Below are positions 19,480 to 28,131 of a DNA stretch of 64,000 bases, in pieces. The position numbers were made by a program, and so were the translations under genes. Each line of letters opens with the position of its first letter. The stretch's first letter is position 1. The notes beneath the pieces were generated by a model. It made no database searches. It worked only from the letters and a program-made list of their open reading frames with translations, and was not told the origin of the DNA. This DNA is from Pseudomonadota bacterium. GTDB lineage: Bacteria > Myxococcota_A > Polyangia > GCA-2747355. The stretch spans positions 83,077 through 147,076 of the forward strand of contig JADJDT010000016.1 of NCBI GenBank assembly GCA_016702545.1, given 5' to 3'.

Positions 19480-21438
19480 TCAGGAGCGCGTGTCGGGACG
19501 CGCGCGGGTCGGCGCGGCAGTGCCCTTGGGCCAGACGCGCAGGCGGTAGGGCGCATCGAGGCTGGCGGGGGCCTGCTCGAGGCTCTTGCGCTGGTCCTTG
19601 CGCCGCACGCGGATGAAGATCGGTCGCGCCAAATGGGCGCGGATGCCGCTGATCGCCTCGCTGGCCCCACTGCCATGGGCGTCGATCAACTTGCGCTTGG
19701 TGCTGCCCTGACGCCAGATCTCCACCACGAGGTCAACGCCGGCGACCGCGCTGACCTCCCCGACCAGCCGCGGATGGGGCACATCGACGCGGTAGGTGTC
19801 CTCATCGGCCGCGCTGCCCAGCAGGCCGTCGACCGTCGCGCCGATCGCCAAGGGATTGGCGTTGCCTTCGGCGTCGTTCGGCTCCAGCTCCCAGTTGGCG
19901 GGTTGCATCGCCAGCGCGACCTCGAGGCGGTATTGATCGGTGACATTCTCCGTCGGGCTGCGGCCGACGCGCCAGACCTCGCGCACCAGCAGGTAGTAGC
20001 TGCCGGTCGTGACGGGCCAGGCCGGAATCATCTCGCCGAGGCCGGCGCCGGCCGCATCCGCGGCGGCCTGCCGTTGGCCGCGGCCGTCATAAAGCTCCAG
20101 CGCCAGGTCCATGTTCGGCAGCGCGCTGACCTGAGCCGTGAGCTGCTGCGCCGCCGCTCCAGCGACCACCAGTCGATACCAGTCCCGGTCGGACTCGGCG
20201 TCGCTCAGGCGCTTGCCCAGCAAGCCGGATACGGGCTGGCCGGGCCGCAGCAGCGTGGCCTCCGCCGGCATGTCGTTGGGCTCGCGCTCGCGCGTCGGGG
20301 CGAGCGTGTTGGGGCGCCGGATCGCGTACCAGTAGAAGGCGCCGCCCAGCGCCCCGAGCGCGGCGAGGAGCAGGCCCCCGCGCAGCACGCGACCGCGGCG
20401 CAACCCGCGGGTGAAGCGGGCAGCCTCAGGGTCGGTGCCGAGCGTGCGGCCCGGCAGCAGCGGGATGTCGTCGACCTGGTCGGCCCCGCGTCGCTCCGGC
20501 AGCGCAGGGCCCGTCGCGGCGGGGGTGGTGCCGCTCGGCGGCCGCAGGGTGGGGCTGGTTGCCACCGCCTCCGCCAGTGAGCGGTTGGCCGCGCCGAGCA
20601 GTGCCTCCTTGAAGAGCTGGGCGCTGGGGTAGCGCTCCTCACGCTCCTTCGCCAGGGCGCAGAGCACCACCGCGTCGACCGCTGCAGGCACGGCCCCTTC
20701 GGGCGCCACCCGGCTGGGCGGGACGACGGGCTCGCTCATGTGTTTCGTCAGCACGGCGACAGGGGTCGGGGCCGAGAAGACGTGCTGGCCGGTCAGCATG
20801 CGGTAGGTGACGGCGCCGAGGCTGTAGATGTCGCAACGGACGTCGATGGGCAGGCCACGGATCTGCTCGGGCGACATGTAGTGGGGCGTGCCGACCAGCG
20901 TGCCACGCCGCGTCTCCATCGCCTCCGGCTGCTCGCGGTCGATCATCTTCGAGAGGCCGAAGTCGACGACCTTGACCAGGTCCTGGCCCGACTGCGTGCG
21001 TGCGACCTGGATGTTCTCCGGCTTGAGGTCGCGGTGGATGATGCCGGTCGCGTGCGCCTCGCTCAGCGCGTCGCAGACCTGGGCCAGCACCCGGACGCAG
21101 CGCGACATCGGCCACGCGCCCTGGCGCCGCAGCAGCACGCCGAGGTTCTCGCCGGCGAGGTACTCCATCACCAGATAGAGCGTGTCGCCGACCTGGCTGA
21201 AGTCGAAGACCTGGACGATGTTGGGATGGTTGAGGCGGCTGATCGCCTCGGCCTCCTGGCGGAAGCGAGCGGCCAGCGTGGGCTCCTGGCCGAGCTCGGG
21301 GTGCAGCAGCTTCAAGGCCGCGATCTTCCCCATCCGCACGTGCTCGACCTTGTAGACGCTCCCCATCCCGCCGCGACCGATGCGCTCGATCACGCGATAG
21401 CGGCTGTCGATGACTCGACCGATCCACGGGTCGGCCAT
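19480..21438 (-). CDS. Transmembrane Ser/Thr protein kinase with two pre-peptidase C-terminal (PPC) domains
   Basis: 652 residues from the ATG at 21438 (MADPWIGRVID). The open frame extends upstream to 21585 but only with a TTG and without protein-like sequence. Kinase domain ~12-275: RIGRGGMGSVYKV, AALKLLHPEL, IIHRDLKPEN, DFGLSKM and GTPHYMSPEQIRG. After a linker there is one membrane helix (LLLAALGALGGAFYWYA). The outside part holds two PPC-type beta domains, each starting with an E-P-N-D motif (EREPNDMPAEATLLRPGQPV; LEPNDAEGNANPL) and ending in a YRL strand. PPC domains normally sit on secreted proteases; here they look like the kinase's sensor. Confidence 0.92.
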   Translation of the reverse strand: MADPWIGRVIDSRYRVIERIGRGGMGSVYKVEHVRMGKIAALKLLHPELGQEPTLAARFRQEAEAISRLNHPNIVQVFDFSQVGDTLYLVMEYLAGENLGVLLRRQGAWPMSRCVRVLAQVCDALSEAHATGIIHRDLKPENIQVARTQSGQDLVKVVDFGLSKMIDREQPEAMETRRGTLVGTPHYMSPEQIRGLPIDVRCDIYSLGAVTYRMLTGQHVFSAPTPVAVLTKHMSEPVVPPSRVAPEGAVPAAVDAVVLCALAKEREERYPSAQLFKEALLGAANRSLAEAVATSPTLRPPSGTTPAATGPALPERRGADQVDDIPLLPGRTLGTDPEAARFTRGLRRGRVLRGGLLLAALGALGGAFYWYAIRRPNTLAPTREREPNDMPAEATLLRPGQPVSGLLGKRLSDAESDRDWYRLVVAGAAAQQLTAQVSALPNMDLALELYDGRGQRQAAADAAGAGLGEMIPAWPVTTGSYYLLVREVWRVGRSPTENVTDQYRLEVALAMQPANWELEPNDAEGNANPLAIGATVDGLLGSAADEDTYRVDVPHPRLVGEVSAVAGVDLVVEIWRQGSTKRKLIDAHGSGASEAISGIRAHLARPIFIRVRRKDQRKSLEQAPASLDAPYRLRVWPKGTAAPTRARPDTRS

Positions 21439-21571
21439 TGGGGGTGCAGTGGGCTCGATCACGTCCGTCGATTCCGCGCTCGCGAGCCGCCTGCGAGAAG
21501 GGCGATCCAGGAGGGTGCAGCGCGGCGTTCCAGCGCCAGCGCCCGCAGCGTAGCGCAGCGCCTGGGGGGGG

Positions 21572-22699
21572 TCAAAAGCCGCCAAGACCGTGGGAGGAGG
21601 CCGCGCTGGCGGCGCGCGCGACCGTCGCGTCGCTGCCGAGCGTGATCATCGTGTAGCGCGCCCGCGATCCGTCGAGCTCGAGCACGGCCGCGGTGCCCGT
21701 CGACCAGTCTCCGGTGCGCTGCTGATGGGGCACGGCCTCGCTGCTGCCGACCTGCAGCAGCAGCGAGTCGCTCCAGAGGCCGGGCGCCACCGGGCTGCCG
21801 TCGAGGCGCGTCGCTTGCCCGGCCGCCTCGTGCACGTGACCGAAGACCCCGAAGCGCACCTGGGCCTCGTCGATCCAGCGCCGCAGCAGAGGGTCGCCGA
21901 CGTTGACCTCACCGCTCGCGCGGTCGACGGCGTGCGGGCCCTGGCCGCGCGGCGGTCCGTGCGCGAGCAGGAGCCGGGGCAGGGCGGTGCCGCGTAGCCG
22001 GGCGGTCAGGAGCGTCAGATCGGCAGCGTCGTAGCCGCAGCCCTGCGGGCCGGCCAGGTTGTGGTGGGGTAGGTGGTAACCGGGAACGCCGACCAGCGTC
22101 AGGGTGGGCCAAGCGACGATCTGCGTGCGCGTCAGATCGATCGCCGCCGGATCGGCGTGGCGCAGCGCGGCCTGGAAGCCCTCCGCGGAGCTACGATCGC
22201 CCGCCAGTGCCAGCAGCGCCCAGGGACCACGCAGCGCGCGCAGCAGGCGTACGGCGCCGACGAAGCTGCTGTCGAGGCCGCCGAGCATGACGACGGCATC
22301 GACGCGCGCGGCGCGAAAGCGGGCGACCAAGCGGGCGACGTTGGTCAGCGTTTGCGGCAGCGCCTCTCGCGTGTCCGACAGCACGCCGAGCCGCAGCCGC
22401 GCGCCTCTTCCGCGGCCGTCGCCAGCCCCGCCTCGAAGCTCGCGCGCCTCGAGCCGCCCGGCGCTGCGGGTCACGAGCTCGACCCCGCCGAGCACCGTCG
22501 GTGGTGAGCCACCGTCGGCGGGCGGCGCGGCGCGCGTGCAATGGACGAAGCTCGGATCTGCGTCGGCGGCTGCTGGCCTTCCCTGTGGCCGCCCCGCGGT
22601 GTCGAGGCCGCGGCCGCCGCCAGCAGGCGCTCGATCGCAGGCCGCCAGCAGCGAGAGCAGCAGCCATCCCGTCGCCCGATGGCGCGTTCGAGCGCTCAC
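21572..22699 (-). CDS. Calcineurin-like metallophosphoesterase lipoprotein with altered metal ligands
   Basis: 375 residues from GTG 22699, which places a short basic n-region directly before a hydrophobic segment and lipobox (GWLLLSLLAACD, Cys21). The metallophosphoesterase fold is visible: RLGVLSDTREAL, AVVMLGGLDSSF, LLALAGDRSSAEGF, LLLAHGPPRG and FGVFGHVHEAAG. Compared with the family, DxH has become DTR, GDxxD is GGLD and GNHE is GDRS, while the C-terminal His and GHxH remain. Metal binding at one site is probably weakened, and activity is uncertain. Lipid anchoring puts it at the envelope. The gene precedes the PPC kinase gene on the same strand. Confidence 0.78.
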   Translation of the reverse strand: MSARTRHRATGWLLLSLLAACDRAPAGGGRGLDTAGRPQGRPAAADADPSFVHCTRAAPPADGGSPPTVLGGVELVTRSAGRLEARELRGGAGDGRGRGARLRLGVLSDTREALPQTLTNVARLVARFRAARVDAVVMLGGLDSSFVGAVRLLRALRGPWALLALAGDRSSAEGFQAALRHADPAAIDLTRTQIVAWPTLTLVGVPGYHLPHHNLAGPQGCGYDAADLTLLTARLRGTALPRLLLAHGPPRGQGPHAVDRASGEVNVGDPLLRRWIDEAQVRFGVFGHVHEAAGQATRLDGSPVAPGLWSDSLLLQVGSSEAVPHQQRTGDWSTGTAAVLELDGSRARYTMITLGSDATVARAASAASSHGLGGF

Positions 22700-22840
22700 G
22701 TGGCCGCCCCGCCACGGCGCTCGTGGTCCGCTCCGAGATCGTGGTGATGCCTGCCGCCGGTCAAGCGCGCCCTCCTCGAGCTCGCGGGAGTCTATCGCTG
22801 ATTCCAAGATCACCGCCCACGCGCCGCGAGCGGCCGCGAC

Positions 22841-22940
22841 CTAGCCCCAGAACCAGCGCGTCCCGCGCTCGTTTTGGGGCTAGATATCACTCAGGGGGCT
22901 TTCGCAAAGCCCCCTCGTCGCGGGGCGTGAATCCCCGCGA
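22841..22940. repeat. Three adjacent hairpins in a divergent intergenic region
   Basis: The 378-bp gap between divergent lipoprotein genes holds three strong hairpins in a row. CTAGCCCCA...TGGGGCTAG (22841-22883) has an inner AGCGCG/CGCGCT stem. AGGGGGCTTT-CGC-AAAGCCCCCT (22893-22915) is a perfect 10-bp stem. TCGCGGGG...CCCCGCGA (22918-22940) has an 8-bp stem. Both neighbours are transcribed away from it, so ordinary termination is unlikely. A REP cluster or structured leader is possible. Confidence 0.8.
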
Positions 22941-23077
22941 CTTCACCCCAGAACGCTCGCCTGTCGGCTCGGCTAGCCCGAAAGCAAACGGCTTGCGCAC
23001 AAACGCGCTTGCTATCGGCCTAGCTAGGGCGCCGTTACCTTTACAGCCCCGGAGCGGCGCGGTACAAGCCGCGAACG

Positions 23078-24283
23078 ATGGGCATCAGCGGTCGAGTTTG
23101 CTCTGCACGCGGTCGCGCCGCGGCCGCGCTGCTGCTGGCGGGTCTGGCGTGCAGTGACCCCGCCGCGCCGCGGCGTGATGCGGGTGCGCGGGATCGCGGT
23201 CCGGCTGCGCGTGACGGCGGGTCGGATGCCGCGCTGGCGGCCAACATCGGCACGATTTGCCGTGGCGTTGGCGATTGCTTGCCGGGCTCGCCGATCTGTC
23301 TGACCTTCGACGATGCGCGCGGGCTGGGCGTGTGCACGCGGCGCTGCACGGCTGATGATCCCGCTACGGTTGACCCGCTCAACGAGGATGATTGCCGTCC
23401 TGCGGCGGAGGTGGCGTGTGCCGCGCTGACCGCGGGCGACGCCTTCTGTCTGCGCAAGTGCACGCCGAGCCTGAAGCAGGAGGGCTGCCCGCCGGAGCAG
23501 GTTTGCCACCCCGCGACGGACATCTGGCTCTTGACCCGGCACCGCGCGCTTTGTTGGCGACCCCGCTGTCGCACCGACCGCGACTGTCCGGTGCGAACGC
23601 CGACGATCTGCGCGCGCGACGCGCAGTGTGCTGCGGTGGGGGCCGGAGCCTTCTGCGCGGCCGAGGGTCGCTGCGCCCTGCCGGGGCGCTGCGGCGCGAC
23701 GGGGCTCTGCGCGCCGCACGCGCACGGCCGCAGCACGGCCCAGGTGGGTGACCCTTGCACCAGCGATCTGGATTGCTCGGCCCAGGGCGAGTGTCTGTCC
23801 GACGGGCTCGAGGATGCGAGCTCGAGCGCCGCGAGCGGGGCCGACGGTGGGCGCTTTCCTCGCGGCTACTGCACGGTGCCCTTCTGCGCCTTCGCTGACA
23901 CGCTGCCGGAGTACGACTGCCCGAGCGGCTCGACCTGTCACAATGGCTTCGCCGGTGGGCGCTGCCTCAAGCGCTGCGAGCTGGCCGATCCGGGCAGCTG
24001 TCGCGGTCAGCCGGCCGATCGCGGTGGCGACTACGAGTGCTACAGCTGGCAGAACTTCGCCACCGGCGATGGGCGTGACCTCGCCAGCGCCCCGGTTTGC
24101 GGGCCGGCGGCGTTGGTGGGCTGTGCCACGCTGCCGAACGCTGCTGGCTGTGATCAGCTGGCCGGCCCCGGCAACCCGACGCGGATGAGCTGCCGCGACA
24201 GCAGCAGCGGCGCGACGCTCACCGACCCTCGCAGCGCGGCCGGCCGCTGCCTCGACGACACGGCCAGCGGGCCGTACCGATAA
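23078..24283 (+). CDS. Cys-rich secreted lipoprotein
   Basis: 401 residues. A signal peptide ends in a lipobox (LLLAGLACSD; Cys25). An Asp/Arg/Gly-rich spacer follows, then ~340 residues with over 30 Cys in repeated short motifs such as TICRGVGDCLPGSPICL, CLRKCTPSLKQEGCPPEQVCHP, CTSDLDCSAQGEC and CPSGSTCHNGFAGGRCLKRC. The spacing resembles the Dickkopf/EGF-like Cys-rich modules common in myxobacterial surface lipoproteins, and implies many disulfides. No enzyme motif is seen. A structural or adhesion role is likely, not shown. Upstream is the hairpin cluster. Confidence 0.82.
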   Translation: MGISGRVCSARGRAAAALLLAGLACSDPAAPRRDAGARDRGPAARDGGSDAALAANIGTICRGVGDCLPGSPICLTFDDARGLGVCTRRCTADDPATVDPLNEDDCRPAAEVACAALTAGDAFCLRKCTPSLKQEGCPPEQVCHPATDIWLLTRHRALCWRPRCRTDRDCPVRTPTICARDAQCAAVGAGAFCAAEGRCALPGRCGATGLCAPHAHGRSTAQVGDPCTSDLDCSAQGECLSDGLEDASSSAASGADGGRFPRGYCTVPFCAFADTLPEYDCPSGSTCHNGFAGGRCLKRCELADPGSCRGQPADRGGDYECYSWQNFATGDGRDLASAPVCGPAALVGCATLPNAAGCDQLAGPGNPTRMSCRDSSSGATLTDPRSAAGRCLDDTASGPYR

Positions 24284-24382
24284 GCTGCGCGGGCCGATCG
24301 TGGCTTGTTGCGCGACGGCAGCAAGCCGGTCGCGCGCGGGCGCCCAGCCCCGGCCGCGTGGCGTGCGACTCGAGGGCTACCG

Positions 24383-25300
24383 CTACTCGAGGGCTGCGTT
24401 GAGACTCGCCAGCGCCCCGTCGAGCACCCGCTCGTTGGGGGCGCGGTTGCCGTAGGTGGCCAGCGCCACGGTCTCGCCGGCGGCCTGGAAGGTGCGGCCG
24501 GCGATGGTCACCGCCTCGGCGTCGCGCACGGCGAAGGCGCGGATCTCGCCGAAGGGCACCATCCCCTCGAAGCGTCCGCCGATCGTCGACATCATCTGGG
24601 CCGTCGCGGCGATGCCCTCGCGCAGCACGCTCTCTCCCGCCGAGGCGATCACGATGCCGTTGGTGTCGGAGAGCACCGCGGCGCGCAGGCCCTCGTGGTC
24701 GAGCAAGGTCTGCAGCACGCGCTGCAGGGAGCCGTCGGTGTCGGCGAAGACCTCGACCGACGATTCCAGCCCGGCGCCGCCCGCCGCATCGTGCGCCGCG
24801 CTCAGCTCGGCCCGGAGTCGCCGGATTTCATCGTTGCGCTTGTTCTCGGCCGCGGCGATGGCCTCGCGTTCTTCGAGCAGGTGCTTGAGGCGATCGTCGG
24901 CGGCCTCCAGTCGCTGCACGGATTCGCTGGCGAGCTTCTCCGCCTGCTTCAGTCGCCCCTCGGCCTGGACCCGAGCCGCCTGTCGCGCGTTGGCCTGTTC
25001 CAACGCCTGATCGCGGGCCCGTTCGGCGGCCGTGGCGCTGTCGCGCATGCGATCCAGCTCGCTGGTGTTCTGGCCCAGGCTCTTCTCCAGGGCCTGGAGC
25101 CGCTGGCGCTGGACGGCGGCGTCCTTGGTGGCGTCGAGATGCGCGGCCTGGGCCTGCTTGAGCTGCTCGCTGGACTGCTGCCGGACGCGCTGCAGCTCGG
25201 CCTCGATGGCCTTCGTTACCTTCCTGCTCTGGGCGATCGCGATCGCCGCGCCGATGGCGCTGCCGGCGGCCAGACCCATCAGCACCGACTGAATATCCAT
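24383..25300 (-). CDS. Membrane-anchored coiled-coil protein with Roadblock/LC7 domain
   Basis: 305 residues. An N-terminal membrane segment (VLMGLAAGSAIGAAIAIA) is followed by a long coiled coil (~25-170; KAIEAELQRVRQQ ... RLEAADDRLKHLLEEREAI). The C-terminal ~115 residues fit a Roadblock/LC7 fold: SLQRVLQTLLDHEGLRAAVLSDTNGIVIASAG, REGIAATAQMMSTIG and VTIAGRTFQAAGETVALATYG. In M. xanthus, Roadblock proteins such as MglB act as GTPase-activating partners of small GTPases in polarity control. No GTPase gene is adjacent, so the partner is unknown. The long rod would hold the domain away from the membrane. Divergent from lexA. Confidence 0.85.
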   Translation of the reverse strand: MDIQSVLMGLAAGSAIGAAIAIAQSRKVTKAIEAELQRVRQQSSEQLKQAQAAHLDATKDAAVQRQRLQALEKSLGQNTSELDRMRDSATAAERARDQALEQANARQAARVQAEGRLKQAEKLASESVQRLEAADDRLKHLLEEREAIAAAENKRNDEIRRLRAELSAAHDAAGGAGLESSVEVFADTDGSLQRVLQTLLDHEGLRAAVLSDTNGIVIASAGESVLREGIAATAQMMSTIGGRFEGMVPFGEIRAFAVRDAEAVTIAGRTFQAAGETVALATYGNRAPNERVLDGALASLNAALE

Positions 25301-25418
25301 GCTTCGACGCCTCCACGGTTTACGAGTGAGGATGCGAGGTTACGACGCCGTGCGCGTCGTCGTCAAATCGACGCGCCGGCCCGAGCTCCGCCTTGGCCTC
25401 GGCGTGGCGTCCAGTGTA

Positions 25419-25435
25419 AGCTCCATTTGTTCAGT
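25419..25435. promoter_or_regulatory. Possible LexA operator in the lexA/Roadblock divergent promoter
   Basis: The sequence AGCTCCATTTGTTCAGT contains TTGTTCAG, fitting the 3' part of the M. xanthus LexA box I recall (CTRHAMRYBYGTTCAGS); the 5' half fits poorly. It lies ~95 bp before the lexA start. Autoregulation is typical of lexA. Confidence 0.33.
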
Positions 25436-25529
25436 GGTCCCAAGCCCACCGATCGACGGTCTGGATGGGCGTCTGGATGGACGATCTGGGCGGCCCCTCG
25501 CGGGCGCGGCCTACCGATGGAGCAGGGCG

Positions 25530-26261
25530 ATGCAGCGACCCGTGCACGACGGAGACGAGGTGGACGCCGGCCACGATGAACTGGGCCACGATCAGCTGGG
25601 CCACGATCAGCCGGGAGGCGATGAGCTCCCGCAGGGCGAGCTGGAGCGCGGCGCGCTGACACTCCGGCAGCGGCAGGTCCTGGGCTACATCAGCGAGTGC
25701 ATCGAGGCGCAGGGCTTTCCGCCGACGCTGCGCGAGATCGGCGTGCGGTTCGGCATTCGCAGCACCAACGGCGTCAACGATCACCTCCGGGCGCTGGAAC
25801 GCAAGGGCTACCTCGAGCGCGAGTTGTGGAAGTCGCGGGCCCTGCGACCGGTCGGGAGCACCTCGGTGGTCAGTGTCCCGCTCCTTGGGCAGGTGGCGGC
25901 CGGACGGCCGCAGCTGGCCGTCGAGCAGTCTGAGACCTCGCTCAAGGTCGACCGCGCGCTGCTCGGCGGTGGGCGCACGGACGAGGTCTTCGCGCTGCGC
26001 GTGCGTGGCGATTCGATGGTCGAGGACGGCATCTTCGACAAGGACTACGTCTTCGTGCGCCGCCAACCGACGGCCCGCGCCGGCGCGACGGTGGTGGCGC
26101 TGATCGACGACGAGGCCACCGTCAAGCGCTACTACCCCGAGGCCGACCACCTGCGGTTGCAGCCCGCCAATGCGTCGATGGCGCCCATCCGCGTGCGCCC
26201 GGGCGAGGGCCGCGAGGTCCAGCTGCTCGGGGTAGTTGTCGGCGTCTACCGCCGCCTCTAA
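25530..26261 (+). CDS. lexA: LexA repressor
   Basis: 243 residues from ATG 25530, GGAG seven bases upstream. LexA represses SOS genes and self-cleaves with RecA. The winged helix-turn-helix is at ~45-110 (LTLRQRQVLGYISECIEAQG, PPTLREIGVRFGIRSTNGV, HLRALERKGYLER). The cleavage site is Ala124-Gly125 in VAAGRP. The dyad is Ser162 in VRGDSMVEDGI and Lys199 in ATVKRYYPE, 37 residues apart as in E. coli. The start adds ~35 unusual residues made from a 15-bp tandem repeat (GHDELGHDQLGHDQPGGDE), rich in acidic residues. A start nearer LTLRQRQ would remove them but has no good RBS. The stop codon TAA forms part of the palindromic element downstream. Confidence 0.95.
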   Translation: MQRPVHDGDEVDAGHDELGHDQLGHDQPGGDELPQGELERGALTLRQRQVLGYISECIEAQGFPPTLREIGVRFGIRSTNGVNDHLRALERKGYLERELWKSRALRPVGSTSVVSVPLLGQVAAGRPQLAVEQSETSLKVDRALLGGGRTDEVFALRVRGDSMVEDGIFDKDYVFVRRQPTARAGATVVALIDDEATVKRYYPEADHLRLQPANASMAPIRVRPGEGREVQLLGVVVGVYRRL

Positions 26262-26416
26262 ACAGGGTCGCGTGGAGCACGATCCATCCCGCCGGGCCGC
26301 GTTACCGCGGCGCGCGCTGAACGCCGGGGGGGGGGGGGGGCGCCGCGCCTTGCCCGGCGGGCGCCTCGCACTCCACGCGACCCTGTTTGATCCACGCTCA
26401 AGGCGACTCTGTTTAG
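26258..26416. repeat. Palindromic element between convergent genes
   Basis: AAACAGGGTCGCGTGGAG (26260-26277) is inverted exactly at 26371-26388, and a near copy of the outer end recurs at 26403-26416. The TAA stops of lexA and of the convergent lipoprotein gene both lie in its ends. It shares CCGCGTTACCGCGGCGCGC (26297-26315) and GCGCCGCGCCTTGC (26340-26353) with the element at 19180. A run of 15 G (26326-26340) sits in the loop. Probably a two-way terminator or REP-like repeat. Confidence 0.82.
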
Positions 26417-27990
26417 CTGCCGTCGGCGTTGACGATGCGCCCGAGCAACTCGAAGGTGCGGCCGCTGGGGTCGCTGGGCAGTGGCCGCAGGAAGGTGATC
26501 ACGACGTGCTGGTCGTCGAGCGCGCAGGCGGCCGCGCGTTGGGCCCCGGGGCGTCGCGCGTCGGTGGCTCCGCTCGCGGTCTGAAGATCGAGCTGCACCA
26601 AGTCGGTCCCCGGGCCATTGGGCGCGCCCTCCGCGCCGATCGGTCGCAGGCGCAGGCCGCGAATGGTCGCGCTGGTGGGCTCCTGACTGGTCCAGAGCGC
26701 CAGTAACCCGCGCGTCCCGTTGGGGCTGAGGACGGGATCGAACTGGTCGTTCTCGGTGGCCGCTAGGTGGGTCTCCTCGTGGTTGAGGATCACCTCGAAA
26801 TCGTCCAGCACCTCAGGGCCGGCCGAGAAGCGGCGTGTGTGAATGCCGCGGCCGCTGGCGTCGGGGCCCTGTTCGTCGATGTCATGCCAGATCGCCAGGT
26901 AGCCGCCCGCCGGCAGCGGGGCGAGGTCGAGGCCGCTGGCGAGGCCCTGCTTGCTACGCGCGAGCAGCAGCGGCTCGCTGCCACGTCGCTCACCGCTGTT
27001 GCTGTAGACCCGCACCCGCACCTCCGCCGTGCCCGCACCCAGCTCGAGCCACGCCAAGGCGAAGGTGTCCGGCCCGGCGGCGATCGCGGGTCGCACGAGA
27101 CGGTGATCCTCGCCGGTCTGATCGGCGATGGCCAGCGGGACGACGCGCAGCGTCAGGCCCTCAGGAACCACCTGTGCGACGGCGATCTGATGGCGTGCCA
27201 GGGCGCCGCTGCCTACCGTCTGCGACCACACCGCCGCGTAGCGCGGACCGCTGGCCACGTCTGGAGCGGGGAGCACGACGATGTCGGGATGGGTGACCTC
27301 GCTCGCCGCCGGATCGCTCAGCTGCACGACGCCCCCAGCGAGCTCATCGCCGTTGGCGCTGAAGCCCGACGCGACGATGCTGGGGCGTTGCCCCGAGGGG
27401 TGCCGCCGCCAGACCGCGGCGAAATCGCCACCCGGCAGCATCGCGACCGCGGGCATGTCGTCACTGCCCGCGGTCGAGGCGATGTCGAGGAAGCGCTGCT
27501 TGGTGCGTGCGCTGTTCGCGTAAAGTTGTCCGCTGACACTGCAGGTCACCGGTTCGGCGGTCTGGCAGGTCTCCCAGACCACGACGAAGCGTCCGTCGCC
27601 GGCTGAAGCGACCTGGCGCGCCGTGGCCTTCTCCGGCGCGTCCGGGGCCAGCACCACGTCCTGTCGGATCGCGAAGAGCGGGTCGAGCACGATCGACAGG
27701 TCGCTGCGCTGCTCGGGCCGGAGGTCGTGCCGCGCCGTGCCCACGCCGAGCGGATTGCCGTCGACGTCGATCACCTGGACCGTGACACGCGCGGCCCCGC
27801 GGCGGCCGTTGGCCACGATGTTGACGGTCGCGGTCGGGCTGGCGCCGGTGGTGAACAGGGGCTGATCCGGCAGCAGCGGCACGAGCTTCTGCTGGGTGCG
27901 CTGCGCGGCGCCCGGTGGGATTTCGAGCTCGACGAGCAGGGCGGCAGCGCGCTTGGCGTCGACCCCGGGCGGCGCCGTGACCGTGATCAC
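26413..27990 (-). CDS. Secreted lipoprotein with repeated beta-strand motifs
   Basis: 525 residues from the first usable start, GTG 27990. The frame continues upstream for 40 more codons that encode a convincing lipoprotein signal (IARTAPQRRIALGRRQTLGL, then AALGLAAC); it begins after GAGGGGCGAGG with ATC-ATC at 28105-28110 and no ATG/GTG/TTG. The true product is probably the longer form, with an ATC start or a base error. The mature part has repeated FVVVWE, FAAVWRR, YAAVWSQ, FALAWLE, YLAIWHD and LLALWTS strands about 45-60 residues apart, suggesting a beta-propeller. Role unknown; surface exposed by inference. It converges on lexA. Confidence 0.78.
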   Translation of the reverse strand: MITVTAPPGVDAKRAAALLVELEIPPGAAQRTQQKLVPLLPDQPLFTTGASPTATVNIVANGRRGAARVTVQVIDVDGNPLGVGTARHDLRPEQRSDLSIVLDPLFAIRQDVVLAPDAPEKATARQVASAGDGRFVVVWETCQTAEPVTCSVSGQLYANSARTKQRFLDIASTAGSDDMPAVAMLPGGDFAAVWRRHPSGQRPSIVASGFSANGDELAGGVVQLSDPAASEVTHPDIVVLPAPDVASGPRYAAVWSQTVGSGALARHQIAVAQVVPEGLTLRVVPLAIADQTGEDHRLVRPAIAAGPDTFALAWLELGAGTAEVRVRVYSNSGERRGSEPLLLARSKQGLASGLDLAPLPAGGYLAIWHDIDEQGPDASGRGIHTRRFSAGPEVLDDFEVILNHEETHLAATENDQFDPVLSPNGTRGLLALWTSQEPTSATIRGLRLRPIGAEGAPNGPGTDLVQLDLQTASGATDARRPGAQRAAACALDDQHVVITFLRPLPSDPSGRTFELLGRIVNADGS

Positions 27991-28131
27991 GATCGCCGTG
28001 TCGAGCGGGCCGCAGCCGAGGCCGCACGCGGCGAGGCCGAGCGCGGCGAGGCCGAGCGTCTGCCGCCGTCCGAGGGCGATCCTGCGCTGTGGTGCCGTGC
28101 GTGCGATGATCGACCTCGCCCCTCTCGCGGG

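Noticed and set aside
26326..26340. Run of 15 G as a phase-variable tract
   Set aside because: It lies outside genes in the loop of a palindrome and may be an assembly artefact; no gene would be switched.
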